Shown here piece after piece: positions 9,601-16,277 of a stretch of 16,277 nucleotides of DNA. Position numbers and translations under genes: made by a program. The notes under the pieces were generated by a model. The model was not told the DNA's origin. It searched no databases and was given only the letters and a program-made list of their open reading frames with translations. This DNA comes from Sporisorium sorghi (lineage: Eukaryota; Basidiomycota; Ustilaginomycetes; Ustilaginales; Ustilaginaceae). The stretch lies in NCBI GenBank assembly GCA_023212695.1, contig JALCCG010000382.1, positions 1 through 16,277 on the forward strand, read 5' to 3'. The stretch's first letter is position 1; each line of letters begins with the position of its first letter.

Positions 9601-11037
9601 GTAGAAGAGCTCGGCGCCCGTAGCCACCCACACAGGGTTGAGATCCGAAATCGGCGATGCTGTAGCAATGTTACCCGCCAGCGTGGCCACGTTCCTGATC
9701 TGATTCGACGCAAAGTAAGCCAGATTATCCAAGATGGCGCGCTTGACCTGCTGAGCATACGCAGAGGCAGGACGCTCGGCCTTGAGCTGGCGCACAAGGT
9801 CGGTGAGGCTCAAGTTGGCACCGACGGTGATTCCGCGCTCGTCAGATCGGTAGAAAGCGAGGTCCTTGATGTGGTCCGAGACAAAGATGGAGACGCTGTA
9901 CTTGAGATGCTTGAACTTGACCTCGATACCGGTTTCGGTGTTGCCGCTGCGAATCTTTCCGCCAGCATCGAGACCGTAGAGCTTCATGCACTCGACAAGC
10001 GACTGGAGCGAGCCGGGTCGGAGCCAGACTTGTCGTGCCGAGGTGGGTTTTGGCGAGGGGGGTTCGGCGTCGAGATCATCTGCATCTGGTTGCTCCTCGA
10101 TGAAGACGAGGTCCTGCGCGTCAAAGGTGTCTTTTGCGAGACAAGGTGGGAAGATGAGCTCCGAGGCGGCATCGTACGGCTTGAATTGGGTGGGGTCGAG
10201 CACCTTGTGGACGGCGTCTGCTGTGGTGGAGATGCCAGGGGTGGTGGTGGAAGCTGAGCTTGGTGCACAACCTTTGGACTTGCCGTTGACCATGCAGCAA
10301 TCGGCGCCCTTGGTACAGGGCGTGCGTGTGATGAGATCGGCCTCGGGAGGTGTGGTGGGTTCTGCGTCGTCCGAGTCGTCGCTGTTGACGTTGCTCGAGG
10401 TAGTGGTGGTGCTTGAGCCGTTGTTGTTGCTCTTGACGGTAGCAAAAGACTTGGCAGCATCGAGGATGGGGCGGTATCCAGTGCAACGGCAGAGACAGCC
10501 GTCGAGCGAATGTTCGATGTCCTCCTCGGTGAGATGGCCGTAGCCGTTGCGCACGGTGGCGTAGAGAGACATGACGATACCTGGCGTGCAAAAGCCGCAC
10601 TGCGAACCGAAGAGTTTTCCGATGCGCTCCTGAATGGGGTGTGGGTTGGACGAAGAGCCGATGCCTTCTACGGTGAGAACGTGGCAGCCGTGCACAGCAA
10701 CGAGCGGCAGCAAGCATGCATTGACCGACTTGTATCTGTAGGGGGCTTTGGAGGTCGAGGAGGAGGAGGCAGAGGCGAGCGAGTGGGTGTCGTATTTGCC
10801 TACGACGACGGTGCAAGCACCGCAGCCACCCTCGCCGCATCCGAGCTTTGTGCCTGTGAAGCCTTTGCTTCGGATGAACTCGAGCAGTGTCAAGTCGAGG
10901 TCATCGCCTTTAGCAGGTGAAAGCTGGAAGCGGGTATTGTTGACGGTGAAGACGAGCTTGGAGGCGGTTTGGGTGAAAGAGCTTGGCAGCTCGAAGCCGT
11001 CAACCACCTTGGTGGTGGCGGTTGTTGCAACTGGCAT
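6643..11037 (-). CDS. Xanthine dehydrogenase (purine hydroxylase)
   Basis: A full-length 1464-residue molybdo-flavoenzyme that oxidises hypoxanthine and xanthine to uric acid with NAD+ in purine breakdown. Domains in order: [2Fe-2S] ferredoxin-type (about 28-120; C67, C72, C75, C108), second [2Fe-2S] (about 125-205; C147, C150, C183, C185 in GFCTPG and LCRCTGYRP), and a variable linker (about 203-330) with a small Cys group (C241, C247, C248, C257). The FAD domain (about 333-515) has SGNTETGIEVKF, NVATLAGNIATASP and FFLGYRKT. The CO-dehydrogenase flavoprotein C-terminal part, the a/b hammerhead (about 686-800) and the Mo-pterin domains follow. Active-site counterparts of the bovine enzyme are present: Q847 (GQEHFYLET), E910 (GGGFGGKE), R1020 (FRGFGG), F1117/T1118 (GISFT) and the catalytic base E1387 (GIGEPP). 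All key residues seem intact. FFLGYRKT and the fungal context favour dehydrogenase over aldehyde oxidase. The gene is a single open frame without introns. Its upstream region carries purine- and nitrogen-type regulatory sites. It is equivalent to hxA of Aspergillus. Confidence 0.96.
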   Translation of the reverse strand: MPVATTATTKVVDGFELPSSFTQTASKLVFTVNNTRFQLSPAKGDDLDLTLLEFIRSKGFTGTKLGCGEGGCGACTVVVGKYDTHSLASASSSSTSKAPYRYKSVNACLLPLVAVHGCHVLTVEGIGSSSNPHPIQERIGKLFGSQCGFCTPGIVMSLYATVRNGYGHLTEEDIEHSLDGCLCRCTGYRPILDAAKSFATVKSNNNGSSTTTTSSNVNSDDSDDAEPTTPPEADLITRTPCTKGADCCMVNGKSKGCAPSSASTTTPGISTTADAVHKVLDPTQFKPYDAASELIFPPCLAKDTFDAQDLVFIEEQPDADDLDAEPPSPKPTSARQVWLRPGSLQSLVECMKLYGLDAGGKIRSGNTETGIEVKFKHLKYSVSIFVSDHIKDLAFYRSDERGITVGANLSLTDLVRQLKAERPASAYAQQVKRAILDNLAYFASNQIRNVATLAGNIATASPISDLNPVWVATGAELFYVDTTSSEEKSVNMRDFFLGYRKTALPAGAVITKLFVPWGDDAGSVVQAFKQSKRKDDDIAIVNACLRLSVREDKIVDATLAFGGMGPTTMQSVQVQNFLQGKQFSAPETLSEALQLLATQDFPLSYGVPGGMPIFRKTLALGFMTRFWGLAAPRLGLPKLVAALAALPDLEELATSTVERPATSGQQDLENVAIKQPVGDSIPHLSAMKQVTGEAVYIDDLPPVANELHAGFVLSQRAHAVLKKVDATEALQMPGVVDFVTYKDIPEGGSNIWNPPAMDETFFAEEKVYTVGQIIGVIVADTKRNAQAAAHKVKIEYEDLPHILTIDEAIAAESFFKPRPVIHRGDSSEEGWAQYDHVLEGETRMGGQEHFYLETNACLVIPGKEDSEIEVISSTQNPSETQVFCASILGIPNNRVVTRVKRLGGGFGGKETRTIAFAAPLTLAAKKVGRPVRVMLDRDEDMLTTGQRHPFLCKWKLAFSSTGKLERLHAKVYNNGGWSQDLSQAVLERAMFHIDNCYQIPHLHVEGYICKTNTMSNTAFRGFGGPQGMFFTEDFVSKAAAVVGMRAEAMREMNLYKEGEETHFRQKLIDWNVPTLWEQLKRSGELEARTKAVDEFNATHRYRKRGIAMIPTKFGISFTAIFLNQAYGVVHIYHHDGSVLFSHGGTEMGQGLHTKMAQVVATELGIPVSMVHLTETNTAQASNTSATAASASSDLNGMALKNACVQLNESLARFRADAAAKGLSGVEAWKDAVHAAYFNRVQLSTIGHYRTPGIGYNWTNGTGTPFYYFTQGAAISEVELDTITGDHRIVRADVHMDIGRSINPSIDVGQIEGAFTQGFGLFTMEETLYLNNGQLATRGPGNYKIPAFLDTPTDMRVSFLKVQDPNDPKVARHNKHLGTIQSSKGIGEPPLFLGSSVFFALKGAISAARVQYGEGEGEVLRDSFHLVAPATAERIRVAIGDPLVKLAEETTPRKDGERAFFVSIS

Positions 11038-11203
11038 TTTGGTATGGTGATCCTTCCAGGACTGGCCTGTGTGAGCGCTGGAGTGGAGATGGCGAGCGGG
11101 ACCCGTTGCGAGCAGAGTAAAGATGGTGGTGTGTCCGAGTCCAATGCGTGGCAGTCAGAAAAAGGGGTCCAAGGATGTGGTTGATGAGGAAGAAGTGAGC
11201 GGT

Positions 11204-11316
11204 TGATAAGAGCTGTTGATGATCCGTTGCGCAAGGATGAGAGCAGGAGTGAAGCAAGAAAGCGACCGACGACTTATCAACACTGGAGGAACAGCGGGCC
11301 AGCGCTTTGCGATAAG
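11204..11316 (-). promoter_or_regulatory. Cluster of three GATA-factor sites upstream of XDH
   Basis: TGATAAG at 11204-11210, CTTATCA (the same site reversed) at 11273-11279 and CGATAAG at 11310-11316. All match HGATAR, the target of AreA/Nit2-type nitrogen regulators, and they lie about 170-280 bases before the XDH start. Paired or clustered GATA sites are typical of nitrogen-controlled catabolic genes. Confidence 0.6.
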
Positions 11317-11527
11317 CTCTGCTTGTTGAGCTGTCAACTGTGTGGTTGGACAGAGCTTGTGTGAGAGAGCACAGAGAGCCGAATCAGCAGCCGAATTTTT
11401 GCCACCCCACAGCAGCAGCAGCACTTGGACAGCAGCAGCACAGTCGCTTGTGCCAAGTATCGCGCGCGTTTTGGAATTTTGAAACGAGGCAGCACAGCGC
11501 GATGCCATCCGAAATCCTGGCTTCACC

Positions 11528-11541
11528 TCGGCCAAGTCCGA
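11528..11541. promoter_or_regulatory. UaY-type palindrome TCGG-N6-CCGA
   Basis: The 14 bases TCGGCCAAGTCCGA form an exact inverted repeat TCGG/CCGA with a 6-base spacer, about 490 bases before the XDH start. CGG-N6-CCG is the known target of UaY, the Zn2Cys6 activator of purine catabolic genes in Aspergillus nidulans, and also of the related Ppr1. Its position upstream of xanthine dehydrogenase makes a purine-induction site the natural reading. One site of this kind can also arise by chance in GC-rich DNA. Confidence 0.6.
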
Positions 11542-12019
11542 AACCCTATTTCTCCTCGGCTCCAGCTCCAGCTTCCATTCGTGCAACTCATCAAGGCTGT
11601 GGGATCCTTTCCGCTTCTCCCACTCAATGTCCTTGTCACGAGATCCTTTTCCCTTCAAATGAAAACGAAACGGCTAAAGCGGGAGGTTGGTGGGCAAAAC
11701 AAGAATGTGGGGTGAATCGAAGCATTGCCTGCCGACCAACCTTGATTTACGCAGGCCACACGACCCAATCAGCCGCCTGGCTTTTGCAATTTCGCCTGCT
11801 TTTTGACCGAATTTCTCTTTGTGCAGGCTGCAGCCTCGGAGAAGGCCAAGCTCTAAATCTTTCACTCGAGTCACCGCACAACATTCAAAGACTCCATGCA
11901 ACAGTTGCGAGAATGACATTTGCGACAACGAATCGTGACATGCGAAAAGACAAAGAGACACGATGACAAGAGCTAGAGACGAGTGCTGAGATAGAATACT
12001 TGTTTGGTTTTGGCGCTCA

Positions 12020-15000
12020 TCACAGCGTGAACAGGAAACGAAGATCAGAAACGCTAAGCCGACCCATGGCTCCATCGTCCTTGCCAATCGCAGCTTCGAT
12101 CATGGCGCTCTTCTTGTTCTGCAGCTCAATGATACGCGACTCGATACTGTTCTCAATCACCATGCGCTTGACGATAATGGGTCGATGCTGACCCAAACGG
12201 TGGATTCGGTCCATCGCCTGCACTTCCACCGATGGGTTCCACCACGGGTCCATCAGGTAGACGCGCGACGCCTCGGTCAGGTTGAGCGCGACACCACCCG
12301 CCTTGAGCGACACCAGGAACACCGTCACGCCCGGATTCTCCATAAAGTGCTTGATGGTGCGGTTGCGCGCCTCGGGCGACATGTTGCCCTCCAGTCGGCA
12401 GATCTGGAAGCCCGCTCGCTGCAGACGGAACGCGATCAGGTCCAGAAAGTTGACAAACTGCGAAAACACCAGCGACTTGATCGTCTTGTCTTCACTGCGC
12501 AGCTGCGTCAGCTCCTCGACCAGCGCCTCGATCTTGGTGCTCGAGCGCCACTTGTCCATGTCGAGACGCGCAAGAATGCCCTGGCGGCCCGAGTCGTTCA
12601 TGCGGATCGAGCTCTGCGGCGGCTCCAGCGCCTCGGCCTCCAGGTCGATCGACAGCGTCGCGTGGCAGTAGGGGCAGTCGGGCACCATGCCCGGCACAAT
12701 GTCCGAGTCGAGATACTGTCGAACGCACTCGCGGCAGAAGATGTGCTTGCAGCGCGACATGATGGCGTCCTCCGCCTCGTCCGTGCAGATGCGGCACACG
12801 TGGATCTCGCTCTGGTCCTCGCCGAGCAGCTTCGACGCCACACCCGTCTTGGATCGCAGCACAAGATCCGGATGGTTGGCCAGCTGCCTCATGCGCGTCA
12901 GCAGCGTGAAGATGTTCGAGTAGTTGTTGAGCACCGTGCCCTGGTCGAGATAGGTGCTGAACTTGCGCGTCGTGTCCGTGTACAGCGACGTGTACAGGTC
13001 CTCCTCCTCCTCGTTGAAGAGATCGCGGCGCACCTCGATGGTGCGCGGCGGCAGGCCCATGTCGTCGGCACGCTCCAGCTTGGTTCGCCTGAGCATCATG
13101 CGCTCGAGCAAGATGCGCAGACGGCGGAAGGCATCGCGACCCTCGCCGTGCTGGGCACCGCTGCGCTGGATGGGCTTAAGGATCTCGTTGTTCCAGTAGC
13201 ACGTGTGGTGCATCGGCGTGTGGCCGCACGAGTCGCAGTTGCGCTTGTCGCTGAACGACCAGTGCAGCGACTTGCAGGGACACTTCTTGCAAAAGTAGTA
13301 AGCGAACGGATCACCGCCGAGGAAGCGAATCATCGAGTACAGCTCGCCGACACGGTTCTGCAGAGGCGTGCCACTGAGACACCAGCGGAAGTCGCCCTGC
13401 AGCGCAAAGGCGCCTTTGGCCGTATTGGTGGAGCGCTCCTTGATGTTGTGCGCCTCGTCGAGGATGATGCGACGCCAGTGCACGGCGTGCAGCGCCGATT
13501 TCTCCTTGAGGATCTCGTTCTTGCGGCGGAAGCCCGACTCTTGCTTGCGGAAGCTGCTTTCGAGCACGGCGTAGCTGGTGAGCACCACATCGGCCGCCTT
13601 GAGCTCCTTGAGGTTTTGGGTGCGGTTGGGACCGTGCCACAGCAGCACCTTGAGCTTGGGCTCGGTGTACTGCTCGATCTCGTTGCGCCACTGCATGATG
13701 GCGACGGTGGGCGCCACGACGAGGCACGGCTTTTTGCGGTCCGAGAGCATGAGGCTGATCATCTGGATCGTCTTGCCCATGCCCATCTCGTCGGCGAGCA
13801 TGCCTCCCTTCCAGGTGCCTTGCTCCTGGCGAGTCATCCAATAGAGACCCTCGCGCTGGAACGGCAGCAGCTTGATGTTGAGACCGGGCGGCTGCTCGGC
13901 CTCCTCGGGCTTGATGACGGCCACGGTCTTCTGCAGATCCTCCCAGACCGACTTGAGCTGAGGATGGTGCTTGACGAGCGCGATCAAGTTCTTGTCGTAC
14001 TGGGTGCGGAGGTCCTTCTTCTTGAGACGTGCCTGGTGTCTCTCCCTGCGCAGCCGAGCCTTGCGCTGCTTGACCGTCTCGTACTGGACCTCCTCGGCGT
14101 AGAAATTGTTGCCTCGCGGCTGGGCATCGCCCTCTCCAGCAACGCCCTCAACGCCGTCGTCGAAGTCGTCGTCGGCGTCGTCATCGGAGGCATCCGTGTC
14201 AGAGTCCAACTGCTCGAGCGTCGCAAAGGTGCTCGGACCGGCCTGGTTGGAAGCAGCGGCAGCAGCGCTCGGCTGCGGCTGGGAAGGCCACTTTTTCTTT
14301 TTGTTGAACAAAGGCTCGTCATCGCTGCTGAGGTTGTCGAAGGGCGAGTCTTCCTCTTCGTACTTGTCGTCGTCATCATCGTCGCCTTCGGATCCGTCGA
14401 AGTCTTGCTTGATGGCCTTGGTGCCCGAGGAAGCGCTTCGACGCGGCTGGCGACGCGAGCGAGGTGTGAGGTTGGGATCTTCGAAGACATCGTCACTCTC
14501 ATCTTCTTCTTTCTTAGACGTGGCATGGGCTTTGGCTTTAGCGTTGACTGGAGTTCTGCCCTTGGTCATTGCTTGCAATTCGCTGGTGGACTCTGGCTTG
14601 ACTGCCGCCTTTTTCAAGGGCCCAAGCTCCTCGTCGAGCAAGGCGTCCAGGTCTTCGCTCCAGCACCACGCGACAGAGCTGGTAGAGGCTTGTGCGCGAG
14701 TCGATGATCGACGGGCCAGTGATTTGTCGTCAGCTTCGACCTTGGGTGCCTTGGATGGCGTGGCGGCCGCCGAAGTGCTGGCCTTGCGCTTGTGTGCGTC
14801 GGTTGCGGACGCAGCGGTAGACGGCGATGCTTCGACCTTGGCCTCCTTTCTGACGGAGGCCGATCTGCTGGCGCGAGTGGGTCGCTGAGCAGAAGTGCGG
14901 GGACGGGCTTGAAGCTGATCAGTGTCAACGTCGTCCTTGACATCGGCCTTGTCGTCTTCGCCGTCGTCGACCGAGGTGTCGGGGGTGTGACTGCCAGAGG

Positions 15001-15232
15001 CATACGTCGAGTTGGTGCGGGAAGATCGTGAAGTGGCCGGAGAGTTGGTAGTCGAGGTGGCAGCGATCGAGCCTGCACCTCGGCGTCGAATCGAAGAGAT
15101 GGCCGACGGAATGGCGACGGGAGTCTCTAGCTCCTCGATGGCCATTTTCTCGTCGTCGGAGGAGATGATGATCACTTCATCTCTCTTTGGGATGGCGGCG
15201 ACCGACCGACGGGAAGATCGACGGGGAGGCAT
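12020..15232 (-). CDS. RAD16: RAD16-type SNF2/RING ATPase of global-genome nucleotide excision repair
   Basis: A 1070-residue nuclear protein. Yeast Rad16 works with Rad7 as a DNA translocase and ubiquitin-ligase component that helps find UV lesions in untranscribed DNA. Residues 1-400 are a long, charged, low-complexity extension with basic patches and acidic runs (for example DDDDDD around 284-289). The SNF2 core starts near 455: Walker A DEMGMGKT (481-488), DEAH (592-595) and SGTPLQN (620-626). A Cys/His insert characteristic of Rad16 follows (about 648-678; C648, C651, C653, C666, C669, C678). A C3HC4 RING sits inside the helicase at 813-856 (C813, C816, C828, H830, C833, C836, C853, C856). 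The helicase C domain includes SLKAGGVALNLTEASRV (975-991), DPWWNP (995-1000) and QAMDRIHRLGQ (1005-1015). The RING placement and Cys insert separate it from Rad5 (no HIRAN domain seen) and from chromatin remodellers. Yeast Rad16 is about 790 residues, so the extra length is in the N-terminus. The start context is ACATCATGCC. Confidence 0.93.
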   Translation of the reverse strand: MPPRRSSRRSVAAIPKRDEVIIISSDDEKMAIEELETPVAIPSAISSIRRRGAGSIAATSTTNSPATSRSSRTNSTYASGSHTPDTSVDDGEDDKADVKDDVDTDQLQARPRTSAQRPTRASRSASVRKEAKVEASPSTAASATDAHKRKASTSAAATPSKAPKVEADDKSLARRSSTRAQASTSSVAWCWSEDLDALLDEELGPLKKAAVKPESTSELQAMTKGRTPVNAKAKAHATSKKEEDESDDVFEDPNLTPRSRRQPRRSASSGTKAIKQDFDGSEGDDDDDDKYEEEDSPFDNLSSDDEPLFNKKKKWPSQPQPSAAAAASNQAGPSTFATLEQLDSDTDASDDDADDDFDDGVEGVAGEGDAQPRGNNFYAEEVQYETVKQRKARLRRERHQARLKKKDLRTQYDKNLIALVKHHPQLKSVWEDLQKTVAVIKPEEAEQPPGLNIKLLPFQREGLYWMTRQEQGTWKGGMLADEMGMGKTIQMISLMLSDRKKPCLVVAPTVAIMQWRNEIEQYTEPKLKVLLWHGPNRTQNLKELKAADVVLTSYAVLESSFRKQESGFRRKNEILKEKSALHAVHWRRIILDEAHNIKERSTNTAKGAFALQGDFRWCLSGTPLQNRVGELYSMIRFLGGDPFAYYFCKKCPCKSLHWSFSDKRNCDSCGHTPMHHTCYWNNEILKPIQRSGAQHGEGRDAFRRLRILLERMMLRRTKLERADDMGLPPRTIEVRRDLFNEEEEDLYTSLYTDTTRKFSTYLDQGTVLNNYSNIFTLLTRMRQLANHPDLVLRSKTGVASKLLGEDQSEIHVCRICTDEAEDAIMSRCKHIFCRECVRQYLDSDIVPGMVPDCPYCHATLSIDLEAEALEPPQSSIRMNDSGRQGILARLDMDKWRSSTKIEALVEELTQLRSEDKTIKSLVFSQFVNFLDLIAFRLQRAGFQICRLEGNMSPEARNRTIKHFMENPGVTVFLVSLKAGGVALNLTEASRVYLMDPWWNPSVEVQAMDRIHRLGQHRPIIVKRMVIENSIESRIIELQNKKSAMIEAAIGKDDGAMGRLSVSDLRFLFTL

Positions 15233-15928
15233 GATGTTCGAATAGGCGATCAGCGCGTAGGCCGGTCAGAAAGGGGAGAGGCGACGTTGAACATGAGCGA
15301 AAGGAGGGAGGCGGACGATGAAGAGGCCGGCAAGCAGGGACGGCTGCTGGTGAGAGAAGGAAAGGGAAGGGGCAAAACTTTGCGGAAGCGCGGGTGAGCA
15401 GGCAAGGAAAATGAGCGCTGCGGCTTGGAGGGAAGAGAAGTCAGCGAACCAGTCGCAGAGAAGGGCGTGAGTGTATGCCGTCGACTGCTGTTGCCAGGAG
15501 CAAAAACGAGAAGCAGTGAGACACACTCGGGCTGAAGGGGAAGAGCGAGGATCGAGACCGTTGCAGGATGCCAACAGACTCGTCGTCGTGGCGAGGGGTT
15601 GCGAGGAGAGGGAAGATGAGCGGGTGAGGATGAAAGTGGCGGTGAGAAGGCAAGAGAGCGGAAAGTTGGTTTTGGAAGTGTTGGTCGCTCGACTCAGCCA
15701 ACCTTTCGCCACCGGCTGCTGCTGCTGCTGCTGCGAATGTGTCAAAAGTCCAATCACTCAACCGATTCTTCTCGTCTGGGCTTTCTGCCTGTCTCAGACC
15801 GACAAAAACTGAGCTTTCATTCCAAAATGAAAGAGCGGCCTGCAACCCTGCATACGCTCTGCAGCTGCTTTGCCTCTGTCTCTGCCCTCCGCACTTCAAA
15901 GCTCTGTGGCTTTTGCAAACAAACGTAG
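15233..15928 (-). promoter_or_regulatory. Upstream region of RAD16
   Basis: No gene is supported here; overlapping open frames on both strands have low-complexity translations. From 15270 to about 15650 the minus strand is pyrimidine-rich, as expected for a leader and core promoter of the minus-strand gene. A (CTG)6 run lies at 15716-15733. A small hairpin-like inverted repeat (CTTTCATT...AATGAAAG) is at about 15813-15832. Confidence 0.5.
15716..15733 (+). repeat. (CTG)6 microsatellite
   Basis: Six exact CTG units. They lie outside any supported coding region, upstream of RAD16. Confidence 0.8.
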
Positions 15929-15962
15929 TTCACGTAGATCCGGAATTCACGTAGATGAGGAA
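15929..15962 (+). repeat. Two 17-base tandem units
   Basis: TTCACGTAGATCCGGAA at 15929-15945 is followed directly by TTCACGTAGATGAGGAA at 15946-15962. They differ at three positions. This marks the start of the repetitive right edge. Confidence 0.8.
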
Positions 15963-16047
15963 TTGAGGGGGAACTGACCGGCTCTGAGGGCCAGTGGATT
16001 TTCGCAATTTGGTGGATTTTCGCAATTTTGGATTTTTGCAATTTTGG

Positions 16048-16067
16048 ATTTTCGAAATTTCGAAAAT
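16048..16067. repeat. 20-base perfect palindrome
   Basis: The 20 bases centred on AAATTT are their own reverse complement (ATTTTCGAAATTTCGAAAAT), with no spacer. The palindrome sits between modules B and C of the right-edge array. Confidence 0.85.
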
Positions 16068-16152
16068 TTCAGGCAGCAGCTCCACTATATTCTGGCCCTG
16101 ATGTGTAAACTGACCAGCTCTGAGGGCTGTTGGATTTTTGCAATTTTGGACG

Positions 16153-16190
16153 GCCCTGAGGGCAGGTGGACTGACCAGCTCTTAGAGCTG
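16153..16190. repeat. Two short hairpin-forming inverted repeats
   Basis: GCCCT-G-AGGGC at 16153-16163 and CAGCTCT-T-AGAGCTG at 16176-16190 are perfect inverted repeats with one-base loops. The second lies in the diverged third copy of module A. The other A copies can form only imperfect versions. Confidence 0.7.
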
Positions 16191-16277
16191 CTGGATTTTT
16201 GCAATTTTAGAATTTTCAGGCAGCAGCTCCACTATATTTCTGGCCCAGACGTGGAGGGGGACTTGCCTGTTGGTGAA

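Larger units (their letters stand above)
11038..12019 (-). promoter_or_regulatory. XDH upstream region (and RAD16 3' region)
   Basis: No gene is supported in these 982 bases. Open frames on both strands (for example 11340-11966 +) lack motifs and codon bias. The stretch holds three GATA sites (11204-11316), a TCGG-N6-CCGA palindrome (11528-11541), CAG-rich repeats around 11410-11442 and a CCAAT box at 11765-11769. The end nearest 12019 should contain the RAD16 3' UTR. Regulatory use is inferred from the sites and from the known control of fungal XDH genes. Confidence 0.65.
15973..16246 (+). repeat. Interspersed array of three short repeat modules
   Basis: Three modules alternate. Module A, ACTGACCRGCTCTGAGGGC, is at 15973-15991, 16109-16127 and, diverged, 16170-16188. 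Module B, TGGATTTTYGCAATTTT, is at 15995-16010, 16013-16029, 16029-16045, 16131-16147 and 16192-16208. Module C, 32-33 bases starting TTTCAGGCAGCAGCTCC and ending CTGGCCC, is at 16067-16098 and 16214-16246, 147 bases apart and almost identical. The stretch is AT-richer than the genes and continues to or past the window end. It could be a dispersed or subtelomeric repeat, a minisatellite, or the edge of an old mobile element. No coding capacity is seen. Confidence 0.8.

Noticed and set aside
11340..11966. A 208-codon plus-strand frame between XDH and RAD16
   Set aside because: Mixed composition, no motif, no third-position GC bias, and it overlaps the XDH regulatory sites. Treated as non-coding.
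12185..14707. An 840-codon open frame on the plus strand opposite RAD16
   Set aside because: Same reason: repetitive R/L/V-rich translation without motifs, lying fully inside a well-supported minus-strand gene.
15266..15899. Overlapping frames on both strands upstream of RAD16
   Set aside because: Low-complexity S/Q/L translations from pyrimidine-rich leader DNA, with no homology that I recognise.
1..16277. tRNA, rRNA, CRISPR, transposase or prophage genes
   Set aside because: None was recognised by eye on either strand. A dedicated tRNA scan or repeat search was not possible here.
541..16277. A functional gene cluster linking velvet, the zinc protein and XDH
   Set aside because: Orientation, spacing and functions differ, and no biosynthetic or transport genes accompany them. 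Simple chromosomal neighbourhood is the better reading.

Overview
The window looks like nuclear DNA from a smut fungus (Ustilaginaceae; Ustilago, Sporisorium or Pseudozyma type). The coding DNA is GC-rich and the genes are long, apparently without introns, and well spaced. Serine, glutamine and acidic low-complexity runs are common, and the gene set is fungal. The genus is inferred from this general character, not from a database match.

Layout from left to right: (1) 1-540 is a promoter-like stretch with a G-run cluster and a 40-base T tract. It leads into (2) a probable Mediator subunit 8 gene (541-1479, +). (3) 1480-2918 is a long, largely pyrimidine-rich non-coding region that probably holds the leader of (4) a velvet-family regulator (2919-4649, +). 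The serine-rich tail of that regulator seems to continue in another frame to 4971. (5) A short convergent gap follows, then a small two-module zinc protein (5236-6213, -). It has an N-terminal CX2C...CX2C pair and a C-terminal Zn2Cys6-like cluster. (6) A full-length xanthine dehydrogenase lies at 6643-11037 (-). (7) Its roughly 1 kb upstream region (11038-12019) contains a perfect TCGG-N6-CCGA palindrome and three GATA sites, the expected layout for purine induction plus nitrogen control. (8) A RAD16-type SNF2/RING DNA repair ATPase lies at 12020-15232 (-). (9) The right edge (15929-16277) is an AT-richer array of short interspersed repeats and palindromes that runs off the window.

The genes are not an operon and share no pathway: general transcription (MED8), developmental regulation (velvet), an unknown zinc protein, purine catabolism (XDH) and global-genome nucleotide excision repair (RAD16). 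No mobile element, CRISPR array or obvious RNA gene was recognised. I see no novel multi-gene system. The items most worth checking are the XDH upstream sites, the frame break in the velvet tail, the long open leader before the velvet gene, the unusual zinc protein and the repeat array at the right edge.
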